Shown piece after piece: positions 23,289 through 30,699 of a DNA stretch of 34,440 nucleotides. Source of the stretch: an uncultured Veillonella sp. (lineage in GTDB: Bacteria > Bacillota > Negativicutes > Veillonellales > Veillonellaceae); contig URPV01000007.1 in assembly GCA_900549805.1 (NCBI GenBank), positions 1 through 34,440 of the forward strand, in the 5' to 3' direction. How positions within the stretch are numbered: the stretch's first letter is position 1; every line of letters begins with the position of its first letter. The notes below the pieces were generated by a model. That model saw nothing but the letters and a program-made list of their open reading frames with translations. It was not told the origin of the DNA and did no database searches. Position numbers and translations under genes: made by a program.

Positions 23289-24359
23289 TTAGCAACCCTT
23301 TCTCATCATTTCTTCGAACTCTTTAAAGAGGTAGAGGTTATCAGTTGGCCCAGGAGATGCTTCTGGATGGTATTGAATAGAAATGATCGGATATTCCAAG
23401 TGTTTCATTCCTTCTACAGTGTCATCGTTAACAGACCGATGGGTAATCTCTACTTTGCTTGGATCTAGGGAGTTTTCATCCACTGCATAACCATGGTTTT
23501 GAGATGTAATATACACCCGCTTAGTCCGAAGGTCTTGCACAGGATGGTTAGATCCGCGATGACCGAATGGGAGCTTATAGGTTGAACCGCCATAGGCTTG
23601 CGCTAAGACTTGATGGCCCATACAAATACCAAAGATTGGTTTCTTACCGAAGAGCTTTTTCACTTCCTCTACGGCAAAGCCCAAATCAGCTGGGTCCCCA
23701 GGACCATTAGATAGGAAGATCCCATCAGGATTTACAGCCAATACATCTTCCGCCTTAGCATCAGCTGGGAAGATGGTGAGTCGGCAACCTTCCGCTTCTA
23801 AGGAACGAAGGATATTTTCTTTAACCCCGAAATCATACACAGCTACGTGGAATTCTGCATTGCGGTCCCCACGAAGTCCTTGCCATTTAGTGGTAACACG
23901 CATAACTTGGTCACGTGGCAATTCCTGCGCCAAAAGTTCTTGCACCTTATCGTCTGGATAATCAGCCCGTACAATAACGCCTTTCATTACGCCATGATTA
24001 CGAATAGCCCGTGTAATAGCCCGTGTATCTACATTGTAGAGGCAAGGAATGCCATGGAGGCGAAGGTACTCAGAGAAAAGGCCTTCGGACTGCCAGTTAC
24101 TTGGAAAGTCACAGAGTTCGCCTACGATAAAACCTCGTGCGTATGGTTTAGGCCCTTGGCAGATAGCATTCAAGGTGCCGTAGTTACCAATCAAAGGATA
24201 GGTAAGGGTAATAATTTGATCTGCATAGGATGGATCTGTCAAAATTTCTTGGTAGCCAGTCATGCCTGTGTTGAATACAACCTCACCTACCGTTGGTGCC
24301 CCGCCAAGAATATCACCTTCAAAGACGGTACCATTTTCTAATACTAGTTTGCCTCTCAT
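23289..24359 (-). CDS. carA: Carbamoyl-phosphate synthase small (glutamine amidotransferase) subunit
   Basis: 356 aa. N-terminal domain with GEVVFNTGMTGYQEILTDPS; class I glutamine amidotransferase with FLSNGPGDP, nucleophile Cys in FGICMGHQ, and the His/Glu pair in QYHPEASPGP. It hydrolyses glutamine and passes ammonia to CarB. The start overlaps the pyrC stop (ATGA). Because the operon holds no other carAB copy, this pair may also serve arginine synthesis, though its control by the pyr leader points to pyrimidines. Confidence 0.97.
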   Translation of the reverse strand: MRGKLVLENGTVFEGDILGGAPTVGEVVFNTGMTGYQEILTDPSYADQIITLTYPLIGNYGTLNAICQGPKPYARGFIVGELCDFPSNWQSEGLFSEYLRLHGIPCLYNVDTRAITRAIRNHGVMKGVIVRADYPDDKVQELLAQELPRDQVMRVTTKWQGLRGDRNAEFHVAVYDFGVKENILRSLEAEGCRLTIFPADAKAEDVLAVNPDGIFLSNGPGDPADLGFAVEEVKKLFGKKPIFGICMGHQVLAQAYGGSTYKLPFGHRGSNHPVQDLRTKRVYITSQNHGYAVDENSLDPSKVEITHRSVNDDTVEGMKHLEYPIISIQYHPEASPGPTDNLYLFKEFEEMMRKGC

Positions 24360-25645
24360 GGAAGTACAACCCCTTCTTTCATAACAATCTTGCCATCGAC
24401 GACAGTCAATTTAGGGCGGCCAGTTACGGTCATACCATCGAATGGACTTGTTTTGCCCTTGGTGTAGAACTTATTGCGGTCAACAATCCATTGCTCCTCT
24501 GTGGAGAAAACGGTAATATCCGCCGCTTTACCCACTTCCAAAACGCCTCCTTCAACGCCAATCAATTGAGCTGGACGGGTGGACATTTTTTCTACCACTT
24601 GGTCTATGGTCAATTTACCTGCTCCATAGGCATTGGTGATAACCCCTGCTAGCGAGGTTTCAAGGCCAGAGAAGCCAGCTGGTGCACAGCAAAATTCTTG
24701 GTCCTTTTCTTCATAAGCATGTGGTGCATGGTCTGTAATAATGGCGTCGATAGTACCATCCTTCAAACCTTCTAATAGGGCTTGTCTATGGTCTTCAGAC
24801 CGGATTGGTGGATTCATCTTAAATGCTGGATTATATTGGCGGAGGTACTCATCAGTGAAGGATAAGTGCTGGCTTGTCACTTCACAAGTTACCTTAATTC
24901 CTTTAGCCTTGGCTTGGCGGACTAGATCAACCGTATGCTTAGAAGAAACATGGGCAATATGGATATGACCACCTGTCATTTCAGCTAGCATGATATCACG
25001 AGAAGCAGCCATATCTTCGGCTACTGCAGGACGTCCTTTGACACCTAACTCATAGGATACGAGGCCTTCATGCATATGCCCTTCCTTAGTGAGAGACACT
25101 TCTTCGGCGTGGTCAATAACCATCTTACCGAACATAGAGGAGTATTCTAGAGCCCGGCGCATAAAAGCAGCAGATTCTACATAGTGTCCATCATCGGAGA
25201 AACCTACAACACCTGCTTCTGCCATATCACCCATTTCAGCCAATTGCTTGCCTTCAAGATTCTTGGAGATAGCGCCGATGAAGCTCACCTTAACAAGACC
25301 TGTAAGTTCTGCCTGTTTTTGTAGGCCTCTGACTAAGGCTGCATTATCTACAACTGGTGTCGTATTAGCCATGGTTGCCACTCGAGTAAAACCGCCAGCA
25401 GCTGCTGCTTGTGTACCGGAATGAAAGTCTTCCTTAGCCTCTTGGCCAGGTTCTCGCAAGTGGGTGTGAATGTCGATGAAACCCGGTGCTACAATAAGGC
25501 CTGTCGCGTCAAAGACCTCTGCTCCGGGAGCCTCTAGGCCTTGACCGATTTGAGCAATCACACCATTATCTACCAATACGTCAGCAATTTCATTTTGTCC
25601 TTTTGCTGGGTTTACTACCCGGCCATTTTTAATTAGCAAGCTCAC
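24356..25645 (-). CDS. pyrC: Dihydroorotase PyrC
   Basis: 429 aa using the GTG at 25645 (MSLLIKNGRVVNP). GGAGGTGA sits just upstream inside the last pyrB codons, which favours this GTG over the ATG at 25660. Type I dihydroorotase: zinc-binding FIDIHTHLREPG, the bridging-lysine region replaced by VGFSDDGHYV as in the bacterial type, IAHVSS, and the final ligand in ITDHAPHAYEEKD. FSGLETSLAGV completes the substrate pocket. It cyclises carbamoyl aspartate to dihydroorotate. It overlaps pyrB by 17 nt and carA by 4 nt. Confidence 0.95.
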   Translation of the reverse strand: MSLLIKNGRVVNPAKGQNEIADVLVDNGVIAQIGQGLEAPGAEVFDATGLIVAPGFIDIHTHLREPGQEAKEDFHSGTQAAAAGGFTRVATMANTTPVVDNAALVRGLQKQAELTGLVKVSFIGAISKNLEGKQLAEMGDMAEAGVVGFSDDGHYVESAAFMRRALEYSSMFGKMVIDHAEEVSLTKEGHMHEGLVSYELGVKGRPAVAEDMAASRDIMLAEMTGGHIHIAHVSSKHTVDLVRQAKAKGIKVTCEVTSQHLSFTDEYLRQYNPAFKMNPPIRSEDHRQALLEGLKDGTIDAIITDHAPHAYEEKDQEFCCAPAGFSGLETSLAGVITNAYGAGKLTIDQVVEKMSTRPAQLIGVEGGVLEVGKAADITVFSTEEQWIVDRNKFYTKGKTSPFDGMTVTGRPKLTVVDGKIVMKEGVVLP

Positions 25646-26579
25646 TGCCGTCACCTCCATGGATCGTTAAGTACAACACAGCCATACGCACGGATACGCC
25701 ATTCCGTACCTGCTCTTGAATAGCGGATTGATCCCAATAGGCAACATCCGGAGAAATTTCAAGCCCGCGGTTCATAGGACCTGGATGCAAGACCAATACA
25801 TTTGGTTTAGCTAAGGCCAACACCTCTTTATTAATGCCAAAGATACGAGCATATTCACGATTAGTTGGGTAGAGGGCGGAATTAATCCGTTCCAACTGGA
25901 TGCGAAGGACATTGACTACATCAGCATCCTTAACCGCTTCACGCACATCATGATGAACGGTGACTCCCAATTTTTCTAACTCTGGATACACCAAGGTTCG
26001 TGGACCTGCCAAGTGGACGTCAGCCCCCATCTTGGTGAGGCCATAGATATTAGAACGAGCTACACGAGAGTGCATGATATCACCTACGATAACTACCTTT
26101 TTACCGGCAATAGATCCTAGTCGTTCCCTGATGGTGAACATATCCAAGAGAGCTTGGGTTGGATGTTCATGAGCCCCATCACCAGCATTGATAATGAGTG
26201 GTTCTACTGCCTTTGTAGCATAAAGAGGAGCCCCCTCTGCAGAGTGCCGCATAACGATAGCATCTGTACCCATGTAGGAAAGGGTCAAAAGGGTATCGCG
26301 GAAGGATTCACCCTTGCCCATAGAAGAACCAGATGGGGAGATGTTAATGACATCAGCCCCCAAATATTTGCCGGCCAATTCAAAAGAGGAACGGGTTCGT
26401 GTGCTCGGTTCCATAAATAAGTTGATGATGGCCTTTCCCTTCAAATAAGGAATCTTCTTATCATCTGACAAAACGACCTGTTTCATCTTTTGAGCTACAT
26501 CCAAAATCAATTGGATTTCTTCCTTAGTAGCATCTTGAAGCCCTAAAAGTTTTCTCCCTTTCAAGCTAACGTTCGCCAT
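25629..26579 (-). CDS. pyrB: Aspartate carbamoyltransferase catalytic subunit PyrB
   Basis: 316 aa from the ATG at 26579 (MANVSLKGRKLLGLQD), preceded by GAGGAGGT at 5 nt; the upstream 16-codon extension lies in the attenuator region and is not real. Carbamoyl-phosphate site STRTRSSFELA, HPTQALLD, and aspartate-site residues in HPGPMNRGLEI. No pyrI regulatory subunit follows, so it is a Bacillus-type trimer that is probably not allosteric. First gene of the operon, directly after the PyrR-type leader. Confidence 0.97.
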   Translation of the reverse strand: MANVSLKGRKLLGLQDATKEEIQLILDVAQKMKQVVLSDDKKIPYLKGKAIINLFMEPSTRTRSSFELAGKYLGADVINISPSGSSMGKGESFRDTLLTLSYMGTDAIVMRHSAEGAPLYATKAVEPLIINAGDGAHEHPTQALLDMFTIRERLGSIAGKKVVIVGDIMHSRVARSNIYGLTKMGADVHLAGPRTLVYPELEKLGVTVHHDVREAVKDADVVNVLRIQLERINSALYPTNREYARIFGINKEVLALAKPNVLVLHPGPMNRGLEISPDVAYWDQSAIQEQVRNGVSVRMAVLYLTIHGGDGSELAN

Positions 26580-26594
26580 TCCTACCTCCTCGTA

Positions 26595-26758
26595 GTGCTT
26601 ACAAAAAAGACCTTTTGCCCAGGGCAAAAGGTCAGATAGTTTCTATGAAAGAATACACCAAGCCCAGGGGACCGGTGTTAAACTATATTCCCTTATTAGC
26701 CTCTCCGGACTATCTTTAAAGGTGCTTGTAAATTGGCCTCTCGTGCCGTAATTTATCT
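26595..26758 (-). ncRNA. pyr operon leader with PyrR-type transcription attenuator
   Basis: The leader RNA runs from the promoter to pyrB. AGUCCGGAGAGGCU (26711-26698) fits the PyrR-binding consensus ARUCCNGNGAGGYU at every position and can form the AG-bulged-U-CC / GG-CU hairpin. Next comes an intrinsic terminator with an 11-bp stem (GACCTTTTGCC / GGCAAAAGGTC) and T6, 23 nt before pyrB. AGATAGT (26715-26709, overlapping the PyrR box) can pair with ACTATCT (26640-26634, abutting the terminator), and ATAGTTT with AAACTAT, as candidate antiterminator pairings. With UMP-bound PyrR, transcription should stop. pyrR itself is not in the window. Confidence 0.9.
26603..26633 (-). terminator. Attenuator terminator of the pyr leader
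   Basis: Minus-strand GACCTTTTGCC (26633-26623) pairs with GGCAAAAGGTC (26619-26609), 3-nt loop, then TTTTTT at 26608-26603. This is the regulated terminator in the leader, upstream of the pyrB ribosome-binding site. Confidence 0.93.
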
Positions 26759-26764
26759 GAATTA

Positions 26765-26793
26765 ATTATACAAAAAAGCGGTCCCTTCGTCAA
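26765..26793 (-). promoter_or_regulatory. pyr operon promoter
   Basis: Minus-strand TTGACG (26793-26788), exactly 17 nt, TATAAT (26770-26765). This is the best sigma-70-type promoter seen in the window. The -35 lies in the loop, and the spacer covers the right arm and T-run, of the terminator of the gene upstream. Confidence 0.9.
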
Positions 26794-26805
26794 TTAAAGG
26801 GACCG
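26772..26805 (-). terminator. Terminator of the secreted protein gene, overlapping the pyr promoter
   Basis: Minus-strand CGGTCCCTT (26805-26797) pairs with AAGGGACCG (26787-26779) around a 9-nt loop, followed by C and TTTTTT (26777-26772). It lies about 70 nt past the stop of the gene at 26877. Confidence 0.9.
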
Positions 26806-26876
26806 TGAAATCCAGCCTATCTTCCAGGGAAGGAGGATGCTTATCTATACTATTTATAGGTTGTCCCCCATTACTC

Positions 26877-28280
26877 TTACAAATTAAGTTGTACTGGTAC
26901 CGTATGATCATCAGCTCCAGCAGAAACGCCTGTTGCTAGAGGACCTACCTCAGGAGATTGCTTTGCTGTAGATTCATCGGCAGATGCGCCTGCTTGAGTC
27001 GACAAATCCCCAGTAGTTACTGGTAGGGACACGGGAGCTGCTTCCCGCACTTGTTTCTCAGGAATTAAAAGGAACTTAACAGGTAGGTTAGAGGCCCCTG
27101 CAGGAATAAACTCGATATAAAGGTTGTCTCCCCCATGGTAGGTCCCCAAGTAAGCCGTATCTAAGATGGTTTGATGGCCGATATAAGGATCCCCCACATG
27201 GTAGATCTTGGATTCATTATCTGTAGATACTAAGAAGGACCCAGAATAAGCACCACCCTGTGGGTTAAAGTAGAGTCTAAACGGCTCTGTCCCTTGGGTC
27301 TTTATAGTCAAATGATAGGAGACACCAAAGTTACCTGCATCTTTAACCGATGCCTTATGGTCCATTTCATCCACACCCAGAACAAAAGGATCTTCTCGGT
27401 CATTAGCCACTTCTACATAGGCTGCTCCTAAATTAGAATCGAATACAGTTGGTACAGACAAAGTCCGAAAGGCCCCATCAACATAGGTTCCCCGTAGACG
27501 AACATCATCAATAGGCAAGTACTTAGCCCCTTCTACGAAGTCCATGACCTTAGCTTTATAAGGAAGGGCTAAGGTTTCTACAAAGGTGTCTCCCGTCGTC
27601 GTAAGGTCTACCATGCCAGTAAAGAGGTCCTCTTCCTTAACCTTCTTATTATCTAACTTGGTAAAGATTTGCTTTTTCTCACCTGGCTTGAGGACAAAGG
27701 TTTCCACAACTGGCTTGAGTCCACCAAAAGGAACTTTACGGCTATAGGGTTGGATAGCCTTGCGCAAGTCAATAGCTCCTTCATTAATCGTGCGAACGGC
27801 ACCTTGCCCTTGCTCCCCTTTATGTTTCTTGGCCTTCAAGGCCTTCTTGTCTAAGTATTGGTTACCAAAGAGAGGTACTTCCAAATCTTTTTGTGAAAGG
27901 TCTCGACCAGCAGCAAAATAATCAGGTGTTGACTTGGAGGCTAACTCTCGATGGATGGTCACAGTCTGCCGTTTAAAAGTCTTATTTTGGACCGTTAGAC
28001 CAATCTTCATAGGCTCCTTGGTTTCATTTACATGGTAAAAGTAGACCCGGCCTAGGCCATTAATGGTCCCTGCGGCTGTTACCCCTGGCTCTCCAACATA
28101 CTCAGGAGAATCCGATAAAATCAGGGTGCCTTTAGTATTATCGACTTGCACCGGTAATTGAGTAAAACCATAATAACCAGAAGCAACCAAGTCAATAGAA
28201 TTAGCTTGAGCCGCCCCCACAGACAGGCCCAACATGGCTAACACAGCCGCTACTAGACGGCGCATAGGACATTTTCTCAT
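26877..28280 (-). CDS. Secreted protein of unknown function, 467 aa
   Basis: I do not recognise the family. The ATG at 28280 is preferred (AGGAG 9 nt upstream; a GTG two codons earlier sits too close to it). Signal peptide at residues 1-27 with a VGAAQA-N type cleavage site. The mature protein is beta-rich without cysteines or membrane helices, with LGRVYFYHVNETKEPMKIGL and TIKTQGTEPFRLYFNPQGG resembling immunoglobulin-like or exported adhesion-type folds, and a Ser/Thr/Ala/Pro-rich tail (about 415-467). An extracytoplasmic, probably periplasmic, role is inferred. It is monocistronic: terminator downstream, whiA upstream on the same strand with a 48-nt gap, so it could share transcription with whiA. 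Confidence 0.75.
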   Translation of the reverse strand: MRKCPMRRLVAAVLAMLGLSVGAAQANSIDLVASGYYGFTQLPVQVDNTKGTLILSDSPEYVGEPGVTAAGTINGLGRVYFYHVNETKEPMKIGLTVQNKTFKRQTVTIHRELASKSTPDYFAAGRDLSQKDLEVPLFGNQYLDKKALKAKKHKGEQGQGAVRTINEGAIDLRKAIQPYSRKVPFGGLKPVVETFVLKPGEKKQIFTKLDNKKVKEEDLFTGMVDLTTTGDTFVETLALPYKAKVMDFVEGAKYLPIDDVRLRGTYVDGAFRTLSVPTVFDSNLGAAYVEVANDREDPFVLGVDEMDHKASVKDAGNFGVSYHLTIKTQGTEPFRLYFNPQGGAYSGSFLVSTDNESKIYHVGDPYIGHQTILDTAYLGTYHGGDNLYIEFIPAGASNLPVKFLLIPEKQVREAAPVSLPVTTGDLSTQAGASADESTAKQSPEVGPLATGVSAGADDHTVPVQLNL

Positions 28281-28327
28281 ATTCACTAACTCCTATCTAG
28301 GGACAATCCCTATCCTCACACACAAAC

Positions 28328-29272
28328 TTAAGCCTCTGCCATGGCAACAGGATCAATCTCTAGCGCCATAGCCTCTAATTTACGTAAGCGATGACCTATG
28401 CCGGACTTGGATAGGCTCCCTTCCATCAACTCTTCTAAGTCTTTTAAGCTAGCCTCCGGATTTTCCAACCGCAGTTTGGCCACTAGTTGTAGCTTATCAG
28501 GCAAATTATCTAGGCCCTTCTCTCGGTCTAAGATTCGGATGGCCGTTACTTGCCGAACAGCAGCATTAACTACCTTTTGTAAATTAGCTGTTTCGCAGTT
28601 AACCTGCCGGTTAATGGCATTTCTAACCCCTTTCATAATGCGGACATTCTCAAAAGCCATGAGAGCTGACTGAGCCCCCATAATCTGAAGGGAATTGGTA
28701 ACAGAGTCCCCATCCTTAAGGTAGACTACATAGTCTTCCTTGCGATCCGTCATGCGGCCTGGCATAGCAAATAGGCCCAAGACATAAATCAATTCATCCG
28801 CAAAAAACGACGAGGAAGTGGTAAATTCCATATGATAATCAGCCTCTGGCTTGTTGACAGACCCCCCGCCCAGAAAGGCTCCCCGCAAGAAGGCCCGTCG
28901 CTCTTCCATACCAGATAGCCAATCATGAGGAATTTGAGCTGTCATAGGCCACAAATGTAGGTCTTCTAAGACTCCTGTAGCAGCCTCAGAAGGTTCTACG
29001 GTCACCGTGTATACCTTGCGCTTACGGAGGTTAACCCCTTGTCGGACGAGGACAGATGTCTCCAGTTTATAGTGGCGACGAAGCATCCCAAGAGCCCGAC
29101 GAGCTACCGCATTATGAGTGGTAACAAGGCGTATCCCCACCCGACCTTGAGACCCAATTAGGAGGGACCCAGCCATGCGAAGAAGACAAGATAATTCAAT
29201 TTTTTCAGCCCTTGGCCGCCCGCCTAATTCATACTGGCAGAGTTCATTTTTCACATCTTCTGCAAATGACAT
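28328..29272 (-). CDS. whiA: DNA-binding protein WhiA
   Basis: 314 aa from the ATG at 29272 (MSFAEDVKNELCQYE), the usual WhiA N-terminus, with AAAGGGAG upstream. Degenerate LAGLIDADG homing-endonuclease-like domain (FLRGAFLGGGSVNKPE, about residue 120) followed by a C-terminal helix-turn-helix (ASLKDLEELMEGSLSKSGIGHRLRKL split across about 275-305). In Streptomyces WhiA controls sporulation septation; in Bacillus it affects chromosome segregation and division. It follows rapZ-yvcK as in many Firmicutes. Confidence 0.94.
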   Translation of the reverse strand: MSFAEDVKNELCQYELGGRPRAEKIELSCLLRMAGSLLIGSQGRVGIRLVTTHNAVARRALGMLRRHYKLETSVLVRQGVNLRKRKVYTVTVEPSEAATGVLEDLHLWPMTAQIPHDWLSGMEERRAFLRGAFLGGGSVNKPEADYHMEFTTSSSFFADELIYVLGLFAMPGRMTDRKEDYVVYLKDGDSVTNSLQIMGAQSALMAFENVRIMKGVRNAINRQVNCETANLQKVVNAAVRQVTAIRILDREKGLDNLPDKLQLVAKLRLENPEASLKDLEELMEGSLSKSGIGHRLRKLEAMALEIDPVAMAEA

Positions 29273-29297
29273 GGGACTCCCTTTCAAGCAATAAATA

Positions 29298-29324
29298 GAA
29301 GGTATCTAGAAACTAGATACCTTC
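29298..29324 (-). terminator. Perfect 12-bp hairpin between the yvcK 3' end and whiA
   Basis: GAAGGTATCTAG (29298-29309) and CTAGATACCTTC (29313-29324) with a 3-nt loop. The bases after it on the minus strand, TATTTATT, are only weakly T-rich. It can be a terminator of rapZ-yvcK or a hairpin in the whiA 5' UTR, since a TATAAT box lies just upstream. Confidence 0.6.
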
Positions 29325-29342
29325 ATGTGTTGTTTATATTGT

Positions 29343-29351
29343 ATTATACCA
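29343..29351 (-). promoter_or_regulatory. Putative whiA promoter (extended -10)
   Basis: Minus-strand TGGTATAAT (29351-29343), a TGn-extended -10 with a perfect TATAAT, about 70 nt before the whiA ATG. No clear -35, as is common for extended -10 promoters. It overlaps the very 3' end of the displaced yvcK frame. Confidence 0.5.
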
Positions 29352-29355
29352 TATT

Positions 29356-29547
29356 TTAGTGATCATTACGTTCTAGATAAGACTCTAATACGTGGGGCTC
29401 AATATCCGTTTTCAAGGCATAGATAATATCCATAAGAACCTTACCTAATCGATCATGATCATGAATAGCCCTATTATTGGAAGATACCAAATTGGCTCTA
29501 ACGGTACGAATTTTTTTCTTAGACAAACGGTCCATATCAATGGCCAC
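29356..29547 (-). pseudogene. yvcK: C-terminal part of YvcK, displaced by a +1 frameshift
   Basis: The 63 codons from a GTG at 29547 do not look like an independent gene. The translation VAIDMDRLSKKK, then VRANLVSSNNRAIHDHDRL and GKVLMDIIY, matches what normally ends YvcK proteins (P-V--D---L ... V---L ... HD---L---I). The preceding frame ends prematurely at 29537. Read backward in this frame, codons for KAGQGP join smoothly onto the upstream protein. Removing one A from the TTTTAAAA run (about 29565-29572) restores a single frame of about 444 codons. Confidence 0.85.
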
Positions 29548-30691
29548 AGGGCCCTGCCCTGCCTTTTAAAAGATCCTGGTCCATGGTGGACTCATTCACC
29601 AGAACGGTATTAATTAAACCCCGTCCCCCATGTCGTTCAATGGCTTCGATATGGTCCGCTACGCTATAGCCGTCCGTTTCACCCGGTTGGGTCATGACGT
29701 TGCACACATAAATCTTAGGTACCTTAGAGGCTCTTAGGTGAACAGCAATTTTCTTAATCAACAAATTAGGAATAATCGATGTATAAAGAGAACCTGGCCC
29801 CAAGATAATGGCATCCGCCTCATCAATCGCCCGTAAAGCGGCCCCTTCTGGCGTCGGCTTTAATGGGCTAGAAAAAACCCGCTTAATAGGGCTTCCCCCA
29901 TGAGGTATATTAGATTCGCCGTGGACGACGGTACCATCTTCTAATTCTGCTGAAAGCTTGATAAACTCCGTAGATGCAGGAATCACTCGACCACGGACTT
30001 TAAGGATTTTAGAAGCTGCTTCCAAGGCTTCCTCTACATCATTTTCATAAACTTGCGTGAGGGCGGTCAAGAAGAGATTGCCAAAGCTATGACCGGACAG
30101 TTCCCCCTTGCCCGAAAAGCGATATTGGAAGAGGTTTTCCATAAGGGATTCCGTATCCGCCAAAGCCACCAAGCAGTTTCTTAAATCGCCTGGAGCGATC
30201 ATATTAAAATCCTCTCTAAGGCGACCAGAAGACCCCCCATCATCAGCCACAGTCACAATGGCGGTCAAATTATTGGTATAGGACTTGAGACCTCGCAACA
30301 GATTAGAAAGACCTGTGCCACCACCGATAACAACAACCTTAGGCCCCTTTTGGAGTCGCATATTTTGGAAGATCATATCCCCCACGCCCTCCCCTTCAGG
30401 GATGATAGCGCGGATGATGGTCTTGATGACCTTGCTAGTCCCCACTAGCATACATAGGGCTCCCAGCGCAATGGCTACGACCCCTACAGCAACGAGAACA
30501 GCATAATCATAGACCCCAAACCAAAGGTAGGAGTATTGAAGGACCAAATCCTCAAAGAAGGATATCCATTGGTAGTTAAGCATGATGGAGAGGCCAAAGA
30601 TGACAGCCCCTACGCCAAGGCCAAATAAGGTCAACCACCGTTTAATATTAAGGCCCGGTACAAACCACCGGAACCACTTAAGACGTGTCAT
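29537..30691 (-). CDS. yvcK: YvcK/CofD-like gluconeogenesis factor, C-terminally truncated by frameshift
   Basis: 384 aa. Two N-terminal membrane helices (about residues 18-38 and 62-85) precede the YvcK core, which starts with VVVIGGGTGLSNLLRGL (about 118-134) and continues with VTVADDGGSSGRLRED, PGDLRNCLVAL, GHSFGNLFLTAL, NIPHGG, and ADAIILGPGSLYTSIIPNLL. YvcK proteins bind UDP-sugars and are needed for cell shape and growth on gluconeogenic substrates in Bacillus. The frame stops after GRAGPCGH, about 60 residues short; the missing end is in the +1 frame at 29356-29547. Whether this is a real mutation, an assembly indel or recoding is open. It starts 8 nt after rapZ. Confidence 0.9.
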   Translation of the reverse strand: MTRLKWFRWFVPGLNIKRWLTLFGLGVGAVIFGLSIMLNYQWISFFEDLVLQYSYLWFGVYDYAVLVAVGVVAIALGALCMLVGTSKVIKTIIRAIIPEGEGVGDMIFQNMRLQKGPKVVVIGGGTGLSNLLRGLKSYTNNLTAIVTVADDGGSSGRLREDFNMIAPGDLRNCLVALADTESLMENLFQYRFSGKGELSGHSFGNLFLTALTQVYENDVEEALEAASKILKVRGRVIPASTEFIKLSAELEDGTVVHGESNIPHGGSPIKRVFSSPLKPTPEGAALRAIDEADAIILGPGSLYTSIIPNLLIKKIAVHLRASKVPKIYVCNVMTQPGETDGYSVADHIEAIERHGGRGLINTVLVNESTMDQDLLKGRAGPCGH

Positions 30692-30699
30692 GCTAACTC

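Noticed and set aside
29563..29575. U UUA AAA in yvcK as a -1 programmed frameshift site
   Set aside because: The heptamer has the right form, but the continuing YvcK sequence is in the +1 frame; a -1 slip does not lead into it.
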